From NCBI GenBank assembly GCA_020055645.1, contig CM034547.1, positions 70,280,884 to 70,344,883 on the forward strand: 64,000 bases of DNA, given 5' to 3'. The stretch comes from Tomocerus qinae. Lineage: Eukaryota; Arthropoda; Collembola; Entomobryomorpha; Tomoceridae. The notes beneath the pieces were generated by a model, which was not told where the DNA came from, did no database searches, and worked only from the letters and a program-made list of their open reading frames with translations. The position numbers and the translations under genes are program-made. Below, one piece after another: positions 25,051 to 37,300 of the stretch (positions within the stretch are counted from its first letter, which is position 1; every line of letters begins with the position of its first letter).

Positions 25051-25309
25051 TACAAATCTCGTGTAATATAAAAACATTATATCATGCAGTTACGGACTCT
25101 TTTATACTCTATGCACTTATACTTGCCCAATTCGACTAAACTGAGTCCCATCACTCGAGCAGCCGAGAGGCAGTCAAAAGAAAGTATTGTTAGATTTAGG
25201 TCTGCCTAGATGATTTCAGTTTTCATTCGAATCTAGTTGACTCTATAGGCCTATTGCGCAATACGATTACTCCCTATTATGTCCATGTCATGTAACATGT
25301 GAATGTACT

Positions 25310-25860
25310 TACTCTAATATACTATTTAAGAAAGTATAGTAGCTATAGTATAGGGCTAGCACAGCAGGCAGGTACTCATCTAGGATATTACTGTAATAGT
25401 ATAAATAAATGTATAAGCTAAACGAGTGGCAGAGTTTATATAGAGAGAATAACATATAACTAACTAAATAACGGACGGAAGGTAGTTTTGAGTGGAGCGA
25501 GATTTTAAGGCCGTTCTCGTTCCCTCTCAAACACATTCATATCAAATCGAAGGAATGCAGTGCACTGACTGTTTCACTTTCTCCTGCTTTCACTTTGACT
25601 CTTTCCTCCGCACATCGATTTCCATCTCTGCCAACCAACGAACACACAACAGCCAGCCCGCCAACTTCCCTCGCATCATCCCACCAACAAAGTCGATTCA
25701 AAAGAGTCTCACATCACATCCCATCACATGAGAAAAGTAAAATAGAGACACTCTCTCCACTCTCTCCTCCAATCCCGACGTTGCACTCCCTATTCAACAT
25801 TGACATTCAGCTCTACAGATACCCACTTCTTTCTCCCTCTCCTCCACTACTTATAATACG
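25310..25860. promoter_or_regulatory. G-rich to C-rich skew switch, pivot near 25.51 kb
   Basis: 25,441-25,500 has about 16 G to 6 C; from about 25,510 to 25,860 the + strand is strongly C/T-rich, with CTCTCTCCACTCTCTCC. It lies only about 0.6 kb after the previous unit. Confidence 0.4.
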
Positions 25861-28800
25861 TACATGCAGATACTTATAGATATATGCTGGGTTAGTTATT
25901 ATAGTAGGAAGGTAGACAACTCCTTTTCTTTTTTCATTTCCTTTCTCCTTATAAGCTCTAACTTGTATATACGAGGGAATAAATGCGATTCCGCGACACA
26001 AGAGTTCTATTAAGGATTCCTATTCTGTTGGTGAAGTGGAGGGGACGTGTTATCTCTCCTTTACTTACTTAGTTAGCCAACTTATGCACATTCCGTGATA
26101 CTTCCATAAAGTAACAGAGTTTCTCCAAACTTTCTCTTCTGTACTCGCTATTCTTCCGGCGATCCGGAATCAGGGAGACTTTATTTAGTGTGACACTGCA
26201 TGACATTGTTTGCGACTATATTCTCTATATGTAAGTATAAATATATGAGCGAGATCCTTGTTTTTAGTTACAACTGCTTACAAGCAGGTTGAACTTGAGC
26301 GGGTGGTGACGTCGCCCACTTCTTCAATATCGGCACTGCGGACGCAACGAGTTCATTTCATTCGCATCCAATCATCAGCCCATACTCTCCCTCGGACTTC
26401 ATCTCCCCGTATCAATCCTCTTTATTGGATCAAAACTGCTTTCCAAAAAATATTTCCTATGGCTCTGCCACACTCTCTTCCTCTGTGCAACAAAAATCCC
26501 CTTCCACTATAATATCCTGCTCTCTAACACCTCTAAGAGGGTACCGCACACAGAAAGGTCGCACCTATAGAACGTCTCGTCTTATGGAGCTTAGGAAATA
26601 AATATTTGCATATTATGCAGAGGGAGCTCCCAATTTTCGTAGAGTTACAAAGAAAGTTTTGTTAAAGGGAAAGGAGTCGAGTCTGTGGAGTTAACTGTTA
26701 ATAATCTACAATTATGTGGGATTGGAAACCAGGATTTCTCTAGATCCCTGAGTAATCGATATCTGGAATCTCAAAACAAAAGTTTATGAGGGAGTCAAGT
26801 CAAAGGATCTTCCACTGAGTCGGCTACCTCCTTCTTTTCATTTTATTCTCTTTTCTTCAATAAATTTTCCAGATAATTTAACTCGTATGTATACGAGGGC
26901 TCTTTCATTTTTCTTTTGTCTTTTGGCATTACTTATATCCTCCCAACCAAATTCATCATTATCGTTACGTTTTACAACATCCACACTCTTATTGGTATAT
27001 TATACGGCTATTTGTGGTATATGGCATTACAGAGCACTTCCAGTACTAATATGATCATACTTCAGCATAGCCACAAAAAGTAGATACTAGGAATGAGTGA
27101 GGCATGAGTAATGTGGGTCACTCACTCGGTATTATTATTATTATTAATCTAATAAGACTCTATATAGACGAGGCCACCGAATGAGCTATTGATTATAGTA
27201 TTCACATCATGCTATTTATTTTTACATTAAATTGAAGAAAGTTAATTCTGTGCAGCCAGGAAGTAGGAAGTCATAATCAAATCCCATAAATCCTTGAGAA
27301 TCACTCTGCTAGGGCGATTAAAATGATTTACCTTCATCCATTAAGTCAAGTTTTAGCTTTTCGATGTAAAAGTCGTATCTGCTAAGGGTTTCGATCTGAA
27401 ATTAATTCTCAGTTGGAGATCAATGAGATGCGAGTGCATTCTGCAATGATGCCCTTCAATATAGAATTATGATGTACTCCTTCGTAGTATGATCAATGCC
27501 ATTCTTTTTTTAATGTTAAAAATGTCTATTATTTGATATAGATTGGGAAGAACCAGTGACAACAAATAAACAAACAGGAATTACGGGTGATTAAAAGGTA
27601 AGCTACAACTTTCGTTTTTAAGTGAATTGGACACGTTAGGATGCTTTACAGTTCAACCATAGACATTGTATAATGGCACCAATAAACTTTAGTACGGCCA
27701 TGTAATATGAAATGCTAACAAATAAATGACAGTGTAAAATACTCCGCAATTCGCTATTTAGGATGAAAATCCTAGTTCTAGCACGTCGCACACACACTCG
27801 TTATTGAACTGCGAGATTCGACTGAAGGTCATGTCATCTACGATAACGAATTACGATTCTTGAGCAAATCTTTCCTAGTCTTTCCTGATACACTTACGAA
27901 TAGTAGTATTTATAATGATCATTAAGGGGAGTAAGCTTAAGTTATGGAGGTTAGCTGACATAAATAATAGCGCGAGATAGAAAGCTTATATTAGTAGATC
28001 CATTGTAACAATTTTTTAGTGTGTTCGTGATTGGAGTTAAGTCTGGAGAAGGAAGAATGATAGGCGAATGACAAGGAGGAAGATGATCATTCTTTTCGCA
28101 GCCTCCTTGATTTTCATGCTGCATATTCATGGGCTGCCCCCGATTATATAGCATATCTGTCTTATAAATTATGATCCTGCTCATTTAGACTCGTCAGCTT
28201 TATTATTTCAGGTTCTGTTACTAAAATATTTAAATATAGAGGCAGTTAGCTGCCCGAGTGGTTCACACTCCATTCGCTGCTGTCTGCTGTACTCGGAGTA
28301 CATAACGAGGAAATAAACAAAAAGGATAGTAGACGGGAGAGTACAATGGAAACAGTAATAACAACGTGAGGAGAAAAGAAAAGGGCGGAGAATGGAGGAG
28401 CTGAGAAGAAAGCTATGAATTATGCATTCCGCTGGCTCTTTCTTTGTCAACATTGAGTTGGAAGGACGCAGTTGGCAAGCTTGAATTGAGCGGAAGAACG
28501 AGTACACGATACGGCAGCAATTAATAAACAAGGAGCGATATAATTCATTATGAAACTTCGGAATTCATTTATTTAGTGCATAATTCAAAAACAATATCAA
28601 GAGTGAAAGTCCGCTTTCTCTCTCATAGCCTGCATACTTGAGTCACTTCACTATTAAGGAGGACGTCCTTAGACTTAATTTGCTCTCCATACATTATTAT
28701 AAGACATCCGAAATACTTGTCTACACAATTTATGGATGTCCCTTTCTGAAGAGATTTTTTGCTGGTAGCATATCAGGATGGAAGATCAAATATTCTTCTA

Positions 28801-29790
28801 AACGTACACACAGGGATGTGAGTCTCTTTGGAATTCTCATTCCTATTCACATTCCAAACAATCAGAAGAATAATTGGTCAAAGATCCTGACATTTGCCTT
28901 ACTATTTATTTCGTTTGCATTATTTTCTGTCGAGTTCCATTCTCGTCGCGTGCCTCTCTAAATTATTCTCCAGCTACGTACTCGCTTACTCCATGATGGG
29001 ATTACCCATTTCAGAACAACTCTAAAATTCCATGAACTAAGTTGGCCATCAGCTGGAGTGTATAATTCATTAAACGAGGAGGACATGCTCCATTCAATGC
29101 ATTAATTCACTCAAGAATTCCATTGTACAAGTAAGTAAGTACTGAGCTCAACATTGTTTCCAAATATTGCTCTTTCCCTCTCTTCCTCATTCTCACACTG
29201 ATACCTATCGTCTATCCTCTCTCAGTCGTCATCCTGATTCAGTCTATATACATTCAAAGAAACTACTGGAGATGAGTCCAGCACTAAGGCTTTCACTCTT
29301 CCTTATTCAATTTACTCCATTCCATTCAAACTCAGTAATCAATGACTAATGCAAAGAAGTTTGGCCCTAGACACTCAATCTAAACTCATTCCATATTCCC
29401 CTCAACATTTGTACTGAAGTAAATACAAATAAGACTAACAACGCAGACAGGAGACTTCTACTTACTATTATTTTAGAAAGCAAGTCACTGATATTCATTG
29501 GTAAACAAAATGAGATGGCTAAAAGCACTGACATAATAAGTTCCTTGATTCCCTATAAACCTTGATTAACCTTGAATTTCTCAATAATGCTACCGATTTC
29601 TTAAACCGTAATTGTAATTGTACTAAATATTTTACAGAATATTTTAAATTGCTTCAAGTTGTATAATGTCTAAGTCGTTTGCCGAGATCTCAAGTTTTTT
29701 CTCTGACCAAGAATGTGCACAGCATTCATGCTATTCCTTCACCTGCCGATAGCCAGACAGAAGAGCAGAATACATACGGTAGTTTTGAAT
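25861..29790. other. noncoding DNA
   Basis: No gene supported. It holds an (ATT)n tract at 27,131-27,146 and a patch at 26,280-26,400 of higher GC with an open + frame (VELERVVTSPTSS and onward) that follows an acceptor-like CAAGCAG, too weak to call an exon. Weak purine-to-pyrimidine alternation occurs between 28.3 and 29.3 kb. Confidence 0.45.
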
Positions 29791-30300
29791 ATTTTAGATG
29801 GGACGAGTATTAGTGAGTGAAGGGACATAAAATTAATCAAAGGATTGAGAGACAGAATGTGGAAGGAGACTGGAGCACATTTATGGATAATCGGTGGGAA
29901 TTGGTTGTTCGGGGTTGGTATAAGGAACTGTACTTCAGTTTCGATTCGTGTAGTGAATTAATATGAGGAGCTGAACTCAAGTTCAGTCACTTACATTCAC
30001 AAATGAATAGGAATGGCAACTACTTTCTTTGTTCCGCGAAAATGTCGGCAGGCAATGGGAATCTCTTTGGTCTCACACACCTGCTATTCAATTCTCTTCT
30101 CGGTTAACTCGACACGGCATGTCTGTCTCTCCGTCTGCCTGCTCCCCCATTTCTCATCCAATATACTGCTAAACCCTCTCCTGCCATACTCTATAGATAA
30201 TATACACAGAACTGTGCAAAATGCTGTCTACCTACCTACTAAGTGCATATGCATTCCTCCAATTTGTTATATATGCTCATTTGGTGTACGAGGTGCATCG
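29790..30300. promoter_or_regulatory. G-rich to C-rich skew switch, pivot near 29.98 kb
   Basis: 29,881-29,940 has about 20 G to 5 C; 30,061-30,200 is C/T-rich. No gene is present. Confidence 0.35.
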
Positions 30301-31900
30301 CATTAGCATTGTGTCTGCGAATTACTTATGCTCCTTGATTCACATTGTGAATAGAAAACACAGTTGCCTTTCCATCACAAGAAATTAATGAGACAAGGAA
30401 CACTTAAAAATGAATTTCAGAAATGTAACTCCAGCTAAATTGACTATTTATAAGAGAAAATTGAAAACATGCTGTCGTGCTGTTCACTTTCTTCTATCTC
30501 TCCCTGCACAAGGACGCACAAAACTCAGCTTGCTTCCCTCCTTTTCAACTTTTTCTGTCATGTCAATCACCAACAGACAATCCCACACATCCAGCCAAAT
30601 CCCATCCAATATATCCTTCCATATAATATTATTCATTATTTATGCCCACTACTATTACAACATGGCAATATCTACATATAAATTGTCTGCAATGGACAAA
30701 CCCTAAAAGTTATGCCCTTAACCTGCGAATAACCATTTAACAATGAAAAGAAAACATGCCTTTCATAGATAATAGGTTTTCCATCGTGATGTACATTTAT
30801 AGGACGGTTTTTTTTTACTTTATATTGATGTACTGTCACAGAATATTCACTACTAGCATTAGTTTGTACAACAAGGTCCAAATATTTACAATTGCATTGC
30901 CGCTTCTATTACATGATTGTTACATTATATTCTGTATCACATAATACTAAAAGCAATGACATATATTTTTTACTGCATTGCAGAAGCCTGAGCCAGCTCA
31001 AATCTCAACGCAGATGTTTTCCCAGAAATATTAAGAAGAAATATATAATACGAAAAGCGTGAGGTATGGGGTCCCACTTTTGATTGCATTATTGAAGTCC
31101 TATTGTCTTGTGTGACATTTTCCTCAAATTCGCTTAATTTAGCATTTTGCGTTATACATTATAACTTACAAATTGAGTAAACCTCCTCAGCAAATTAAAC
31201 TTGGTATTTCAATCCTGGATTAGCGATAGTTTTGTCTACAACTGAGATCTATATAGTCCTTGCATACTCCACCCACGTGTACAATCGCTACTCACATAAC
31301 TAATAATAATAATAATATGCATTTCCAGTCTTTAGGAGTTAGACTTGCCACATATTTCATCCTGTCACAGATTCCACATATAGACAAGCATGTAGCAGAT
31401 AGTTATCGTTAAGAAAGGGAGCAGAGCTGACGAAACTGCACTCCACACTCCTAAAGTTATGCAGTTGCACGCGGTACGTTTAGATACTCGGCTAACAATA
31501 CCCAAGTTCTTTAGTCATGCTTGTTACATATTATCCAGCAGAAAATGTGTCTATTTTTAGAGTGGAAGCCCTTAGGAAGAGCTACAACTACTACGTCATT
31601 ACATCTCATCCAGAAGTGTAGTGCAATATTATAAGAATCCGAGTCAGAATGTCTCTCTGGCCTATGTACTTGGCCTAGGCTCGTCTAATCCCAAATAAAT
31701 ACCCAGGTAAATACTAAACATTTCAGCATGCAGAAGTGTCACACTTTGCACTAAACTATGTTTAGGCAAGTATCTCTTTTGTGGAAAATTTTCATGCAAT
31801 ATGCCAACATCTAAAAATGTTTATTTAAATATCCACCAATAGGGTAACTTATTATCATGCATAACCTAATGGTCTACCTGGATGTTCAATTGGTATGAAT
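30301..31900. other. noncoding DNA
   Basis: AT-rich. The C-rich, G-poor patch at 30,480-30,600 yields Ser/His-rich frames that look compositional. A (TAA)n tract lies at 31,301-31,317. Confidence 0.5.
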
Positions 31901-32460
31901 TGTATGGCCTATAGACTAAGTAGGGACATAGACAGATAGGAGGTATCTGTTTATTTTGGGAGTTGCATAGTGGAGAGACAGAAACATATTGTGAGGATGT
32001 GTATTGACAATGGGAGAGGGATGAAGAAAGCCATACGGATGCAAGTGGCAAAAAATGGCTTTTAGTAGAAGTGAAGGGTGGCCTTGTTCTTGCTTTTGCT
32101 GCTGGATGGACTCCCTCTTCCACGACTCTCATTAACTTCTTAATGCCTGTCTTGTCAGCTCTAAGTATACAATACAGAGTACATATTAAGCATGTACCTC
32201 AGGCTAGGCATTGGAGTACTCATCTTCCTCCAGCCTGTCTGCAGCAGCATGCAGAGATTCTATTTATTCCTTCCCACAGTCCCATTATTATACAACTGTC
32301 TCTAGGCATGTGATTCAATCCACTCATCCATGCTGCATCTTCCTTATTATTCTCCACGCCAAACTCTTTGCAATCATCAGCACTTTCTTACTCTGCATCT
32401 CGCAGACCTTATTTCCCTCCCAACCCATTTACATAGCAAACTACCTAGTAGAGTAACTTC
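31900..32460. promoter_or_regulatory. G-rich to C-rich skew switch, pivot near 32.09 kb
   Basis: 31,981-32,040 has about 20 G to 5 C; 32,101-32,160 has about 9 G to 19 C, and C excess continues to about 32,430. Confidence 0.35.
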
Positions 32461-32707
32461 CATGGATTGATAGTCGAGACTGCAGCTAGTAATGCTGGTA
32501 AGACCATGGTATTCTAAATTACTACGGGTCCGTATTTAAACGACGATAACAATGCATGAAGATGAAACTGAATGTTTACATTTACATGCACAAATGTGCT
32601 GCAACACTAATGCACTTCCCATCAGATTACGTCTGCATATAATATTGTTTGTAGACCTACATATTGGACAACCTTCCAAAATGGATTCGGTTTAAAGTCA
32701 TATCTCC

Positions 32708-32732
32708 CAATGCTTATGTCGTATAAGCATTG
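32708..32732. repeat. 10-bp perfect hairpin, 5-nt loop
   Basis: CAATGCTTAT and ATAAGCATTG flank the loop GTCGT. The arm and loop lengths equal those of the hairpin at 21,225-21,249, but the sequence differs. No Pol III signals are seen. Confidence 0.6.
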
Positions 32733-33051
32733 ATCACAACCTCCAGTGCCAGGAGCATTTAATAGTCGACACAAAATGACCATAAAAGAGAGTAGTTGTC
32801 ACGAGTTATGCTGAAGATTGTCTACCTGTATAACACAGCTGGTTATAATAACTACATTATTATGGTCCCATGATTGACAGCCCCTGTTTAATGCAGATAA
32901 GCTCTAGCCATCCGACTCTTTCTAAATATCCTCAACTCAACGTCTAGTGTTATCTCACCTTTCATACTTCCAACTTTGGTTCTTCCTCTGCGTCAATTTG
33001 ATACACTTTTCTAGGCTACTAAAACCATTAGGAAGTTTTGAGGAAAGCAAT

Positions 33052-33140
33052 TACCTGAATATGTCCATGTATGTATGCTCTGTGCCATGAACAACTTTTG
33101 GTTGCAATACGCATGAGCGTTGCAATGCATATAATAATTT
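33052..33140 (+). mobile_element. Helitron-related 5' subterminal fragment
   Basis: The words TGTGCCATGAACAAC, GGTTGCAATACGCATG and GCAATGCAT occur in the same order as TATGCCATGGACAATG, TTGTTGCAATGCACATG and CAATACAT in the Helitron at 46,508-47,217. Over about 55 bp the match is roughly 70% by eye. No 5' TC end or 3' CTRR end is found, so it is a fragment of the same or a related family. Confidence 0.4.
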
Positions 33141-33960
33141 ACATTAAACAATATTATACTCAACTCTTAAAGATCTTTTGAAATTAAACCAAAATATTGT
33201 TTAGTTATTTATTATTGTACAATAGACCTTGTGTTACATAACAAACAGTAGAGTAGCGAAGATACCATAGAGTTAACATGATGAACATTTGTATGGAACA
33301 ACATTCACTAGAAGCAGAAGGTTATGGTGAAAATGGATCCGTGGTCGAGTTTCAAAAATTGTTATGTCAAGAATAATCAGGGTAAAATAGCAGTAGTATA
33401 CTATGTGCTGTGTATCACAAACAATTGTGTAGTGTGGATTTGCAGCTCCGATGGATTTAGGTATGAATATCAAATGACGGGGAGAGTGAGTGGGATCCCA
33501 GCATTAAGCGATGTGAAAGGCAGGCGGGTGCATTAATTGATTAAATTACATTAATTATACAGTAGGCGACAGCACAATGTGCACGAAGTTGCACACATCT
33601 AGCAGGTCTTGCCAGGAGAAGTCCATTTTTGACACTTATCTCTCTCATGGTTAGTAGTGCACACATTATTTTAGTATCCATCAAAAACATTTTCAGACGG
33701 TGAGACAAGCGACTGAGATTTCGAAATTTGTTTCACAAATCTAATGGCTCCATAGGATCGAATAGTGTACGGGGACTGTATTTAATGATTTTCGGTGGCA
33801 CAAGCACAACTTTTGGCAATTAACTAATCACTTTAGCCTTCGTTTAGTCGATATTCTACTCGTTCTCTGAATATAAATAGATTACAGCAGAAATGTCCCA
33901 GATAAAGCAAGGAATATACACTAATAGTGCAATAACAACTTACATAGAAATGGAGCGATC
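33141..33960. other. noncoding DNA
   Basis: No gene or repeat recognised apart from short open frames without domain content. Confidence 0.5.
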
Positions 33961-34340
33961 GCTCAAATAAGTTTAGAAGTTCATTGAACATTTTTGCGGG
34001 GGTTCGGTGCGGGGCTCATTCTGAAGAATGCAAAAATTAAATATTTACGCCCCCAATAGTGTTGAGGATACGTGAACAACATTTGGGTGGATGTGGATGC
34101 GTAAGGAAGGAATCAAAGAATGAATAATCTATGAGGAGAGGGAAACATCGAACTATCTGGAATTGACTCTCCGTTGACTACCCATACTACTATCGATACG
34201 GAAATGCAGGAACTGCTTGCCAACAGCTATCTGTATCTGCCTCCACAACAGCCCAGCCAGCAGCCCCTCCACACACAGTCCAACCAAAGACACTCTGTTT
34301 TAAAATAACGGCTGAAAATCGAACCAAAGTCCCGAGAGAC
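33960..34340. promoter_or_regulatory. G-rich to C-rich skew switch, pivot near 34.17 kb
   Basis: 34,081-34,140 has about 21 G to 3 C; 34,201-34,290 is C-rich. The C-rich half contains the Gln/Pro-rich short frame listed next. Confidence 0.4.
34204..34308 (+). CDS. short Gln/Pro-rich open frame, doubtful
   Basis: An ATG at 34,204 opens 34 codons rich in Gln, Pro, Leu and Ser, with the core LYLPPQQPSQQP, ending in TAA at 34,306-34,308. The frame is open upstream to about 34,132. No family is recognised. Such Gln/Pro runs occur in transcription-factor exons, but here they come from repeated CAGC and CCAC words in a C-rich block. There is no flanking donor, and the acceptor is weak. Treat it as a possible coding fragment only. 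Confidence 0.15.
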   Translation: MQELLANSYLYLPPQQPSQQPLHTQSNQRHSVLK

Positions 34341-37300
34341 TGTGGGAGAAAGTCTGAAAGCGATAGGAAGGAAATAATAGCAAGAATATACAGTAGACTA
34401 GGCATATCCATAAGCATCCTAGTCAGTCGACAGCCAATTCAGTAGTCAAGTCACTACGGACAAAATAGAAGTGTCTATTCAAAATTAGAGGCACGTAAAT
34501 TCAGCAAACCACTTGAAAATACAAATAGATGGAAAGTCAAACGGAGAAGTGACGCTTTCTGCTTTTCCACTTTTTCTGCTCATTTTGTACATTCTGTAGA
34601 CTAACACTTTTCCCGTGTTTTCTCGGATCGAATCACAAGATGTACATTATCAATTGGTGGCAAATAAATGCCTCTTTTTCTCTACACATCAATCTACTCC
34701 TTACTGGGTTAACAAGAAACTAAAGTTATTTTGTCCTCTGTTAATAATAATGTACACACCTGTTCAATATTCAATTCTATTTCCCATGTACCTATAAAAG
34801 GTATCTTTATTCACAATTTGTCAAAGATTCTATCTAGTATATCTTCTAGTGTATTTAGCCATAAAGTTATCCAACTCCAAGTATAATTTGGACTTCAGCG
34901 GATTGTAGAAATATCTGGAAGCTCATTGCATTAGTAATCCATTCACATAAACGAGTTTCTAATAAGATTTTCAACGAGCCGTTTCTTCATTTCACTCTCG
35001 ATTGATCATCGTTCAAAACTTAATCCAGACAAATCCGACTTTTAGTAGACTGCGGTGGTATTAAATTTATCCTCACAGATATTTACTTAACTTCAGATCA
35101 TCGATCGAAAAGCCTTTCTTAATGTTTCTTTCTGAAGCAGCGTCTAGGTCGGAAATATAAATAAATGATTGCTAATGGGAGAAGTAAATACAAATATTTC
35201 GCACATTTCTACTGGGGAGAAATGAACGACAGTTTAAAGTAATAAACCTGTATAGTCTATTGTGTTGAGTGAAGCTACTAGGTCTATACATGTCTATACA
35301 TGAATTATATCAATATGCAATGTCTACTGGTTTAAGGCTTTCAAAAATTGGAGTCCTCTTATTCTTTTTTCTTTTCGCTATGCATCAGAGGCAGGGAAAG
35401 GAAAATCCCGAAGTAAAATAAATGTAGCAGAGAGAGAGGATGCGAATGGGAAGATTTTTGTGAGTAGAGTGACATGCATGATGCATGAGAAGATTGATTT
35501 CAATCTCTTCTATTTCATTCCTTCTCAGTGAACAATACGCATCGGTATATCGGAGAGGCAGATAGACGATGAATATATAGAAAAGCTTCTTAAAATCAAT
35601 TTACATGAGGGGCAAGAGATGAGAATCCGATCAAATTCGAATATATAGAAACGTAAACTGGTACTCGATAGGCTTACAATATAGTACTTGGAATTTCAAC
35701 TACGTGCTAGTGAGCAGTATTTACAGATCTGTATTAACGTCTAATATGCATTTATGAAGTGTTAAAATAGTTAAAGATCTCTGCAGTTTCATTGTTTAGA
35801 ATTATATAGTGATATCGAAAGATATCATAAACTCTGTTAATACAAGTAAAACCCTGGATTTATCAATGCACGTAATGATTGTTTACATTAGTTGGTTCAT
35901 TTAAAAAAAGTATCTAGATGCCTAAGTTGCATTATTCTAGTCGAGGATAAAGACATTTGTTGTAAGTATACGAAAATGATACATTTAAAAAATTCCAATG
36001 AAGCAGGCTACAATGCTGCAGCTGTGTATTCTAAGTTTTGCATATCTTCATATAAGTATAATATAAGCGCTTTCAATTTGGATAAATCCAGCGACAGTCG
36101 ATTTCAAGGGAGAATAATGTTGTCATAATAGTAGAAAGTATAAATATACGACATACCACAATAGATACGAAAGCAGAAATGAGATAGGGATTTCCCTATT
36201 TCAGTCTGTAGCACTATATCTACCCGTCCGTTGCTTAGTTGTGTAACCTTTCCGAGTAGCGAGTGTCTGAAGGAAAGGAGTAAATTTTTTAAAAGAAAGT
36301 TGAACTTGGTGGGGTGCAAATATTGTGCAAGAAAGTCGTATTGGGAAAGATGAGCTTTACAGATCAAAAGCTGTATGGCATAACGATGGCATGAGTGAAT
36401 GAATAAAAGAGATATCAAGCAAAGTGCAATGAATACAGATGTAAGAAAGACTCATTATCTCTATTGCCTGAGCCCAGACTGAAGAGGAGAAAAAAGAAGT
36501 GAATGAAAAGGAGGACAAAGTCTTATCGTAGAACTCGGCAAAAAGTAAATAATGCCAAAATACAAAATTCGAGATTCAATTGGAATAGGTATTGAGCTTT
36601 GACGAATCTGCATTCGAACGATTCAAAAGATATTCTATCTATCCCATTTCAATGACAATTTTGTATCTTCTCCCTAATCTTTGGCTCTCCTTCTTTTACT
36701 AATGTTCTTTTTCGCCTATGGCCCTACACTAATGATCGTTCCCAATCAGCCAGCTAGAAAAGAATAATGAACTCTCTTCAGAGTCCTTACAATCAGCCGC
36801 CGGCACTGAACATAATCTTAGAAACCATTGCGTCATACGACAGAAATATAGATAGAGTTTATAAATAGGCGCCTAATATGATAATGACATCTCGAAAAGT
36901 GACAAAATATTTTCAAAACCTACCTGTAAGAGTTCTCTCTACTCTGAGTATAGTGCTGTTATGAAATCATGTAGTTAGAGAACCGAACAATTCTATGCAC
37001 GCGAAAAACGCGGTGACTGACTATCTACATATATACAATGGAGATAAGGAGTTGCAAGGACGAGCCAGGAAAACAGCCCACGTGAATTTACTTGAACAAA
37101 CTTGTTTATTTTTAAAGTTAAAGTTCTTTGGAATATGAACTGAGACATCTTATCAAACTGGATGTTTAAACAATTATGGAGAAGAAAAGAAGTATTTTAG
37201 TATTCATGGGAGTATGTAGGCATATTATTATGTAGAGACTGTCTGTCTTAGACATATTATTCTATGTAGACATAGACGGAGTTTGACAAGTGAAGATACA

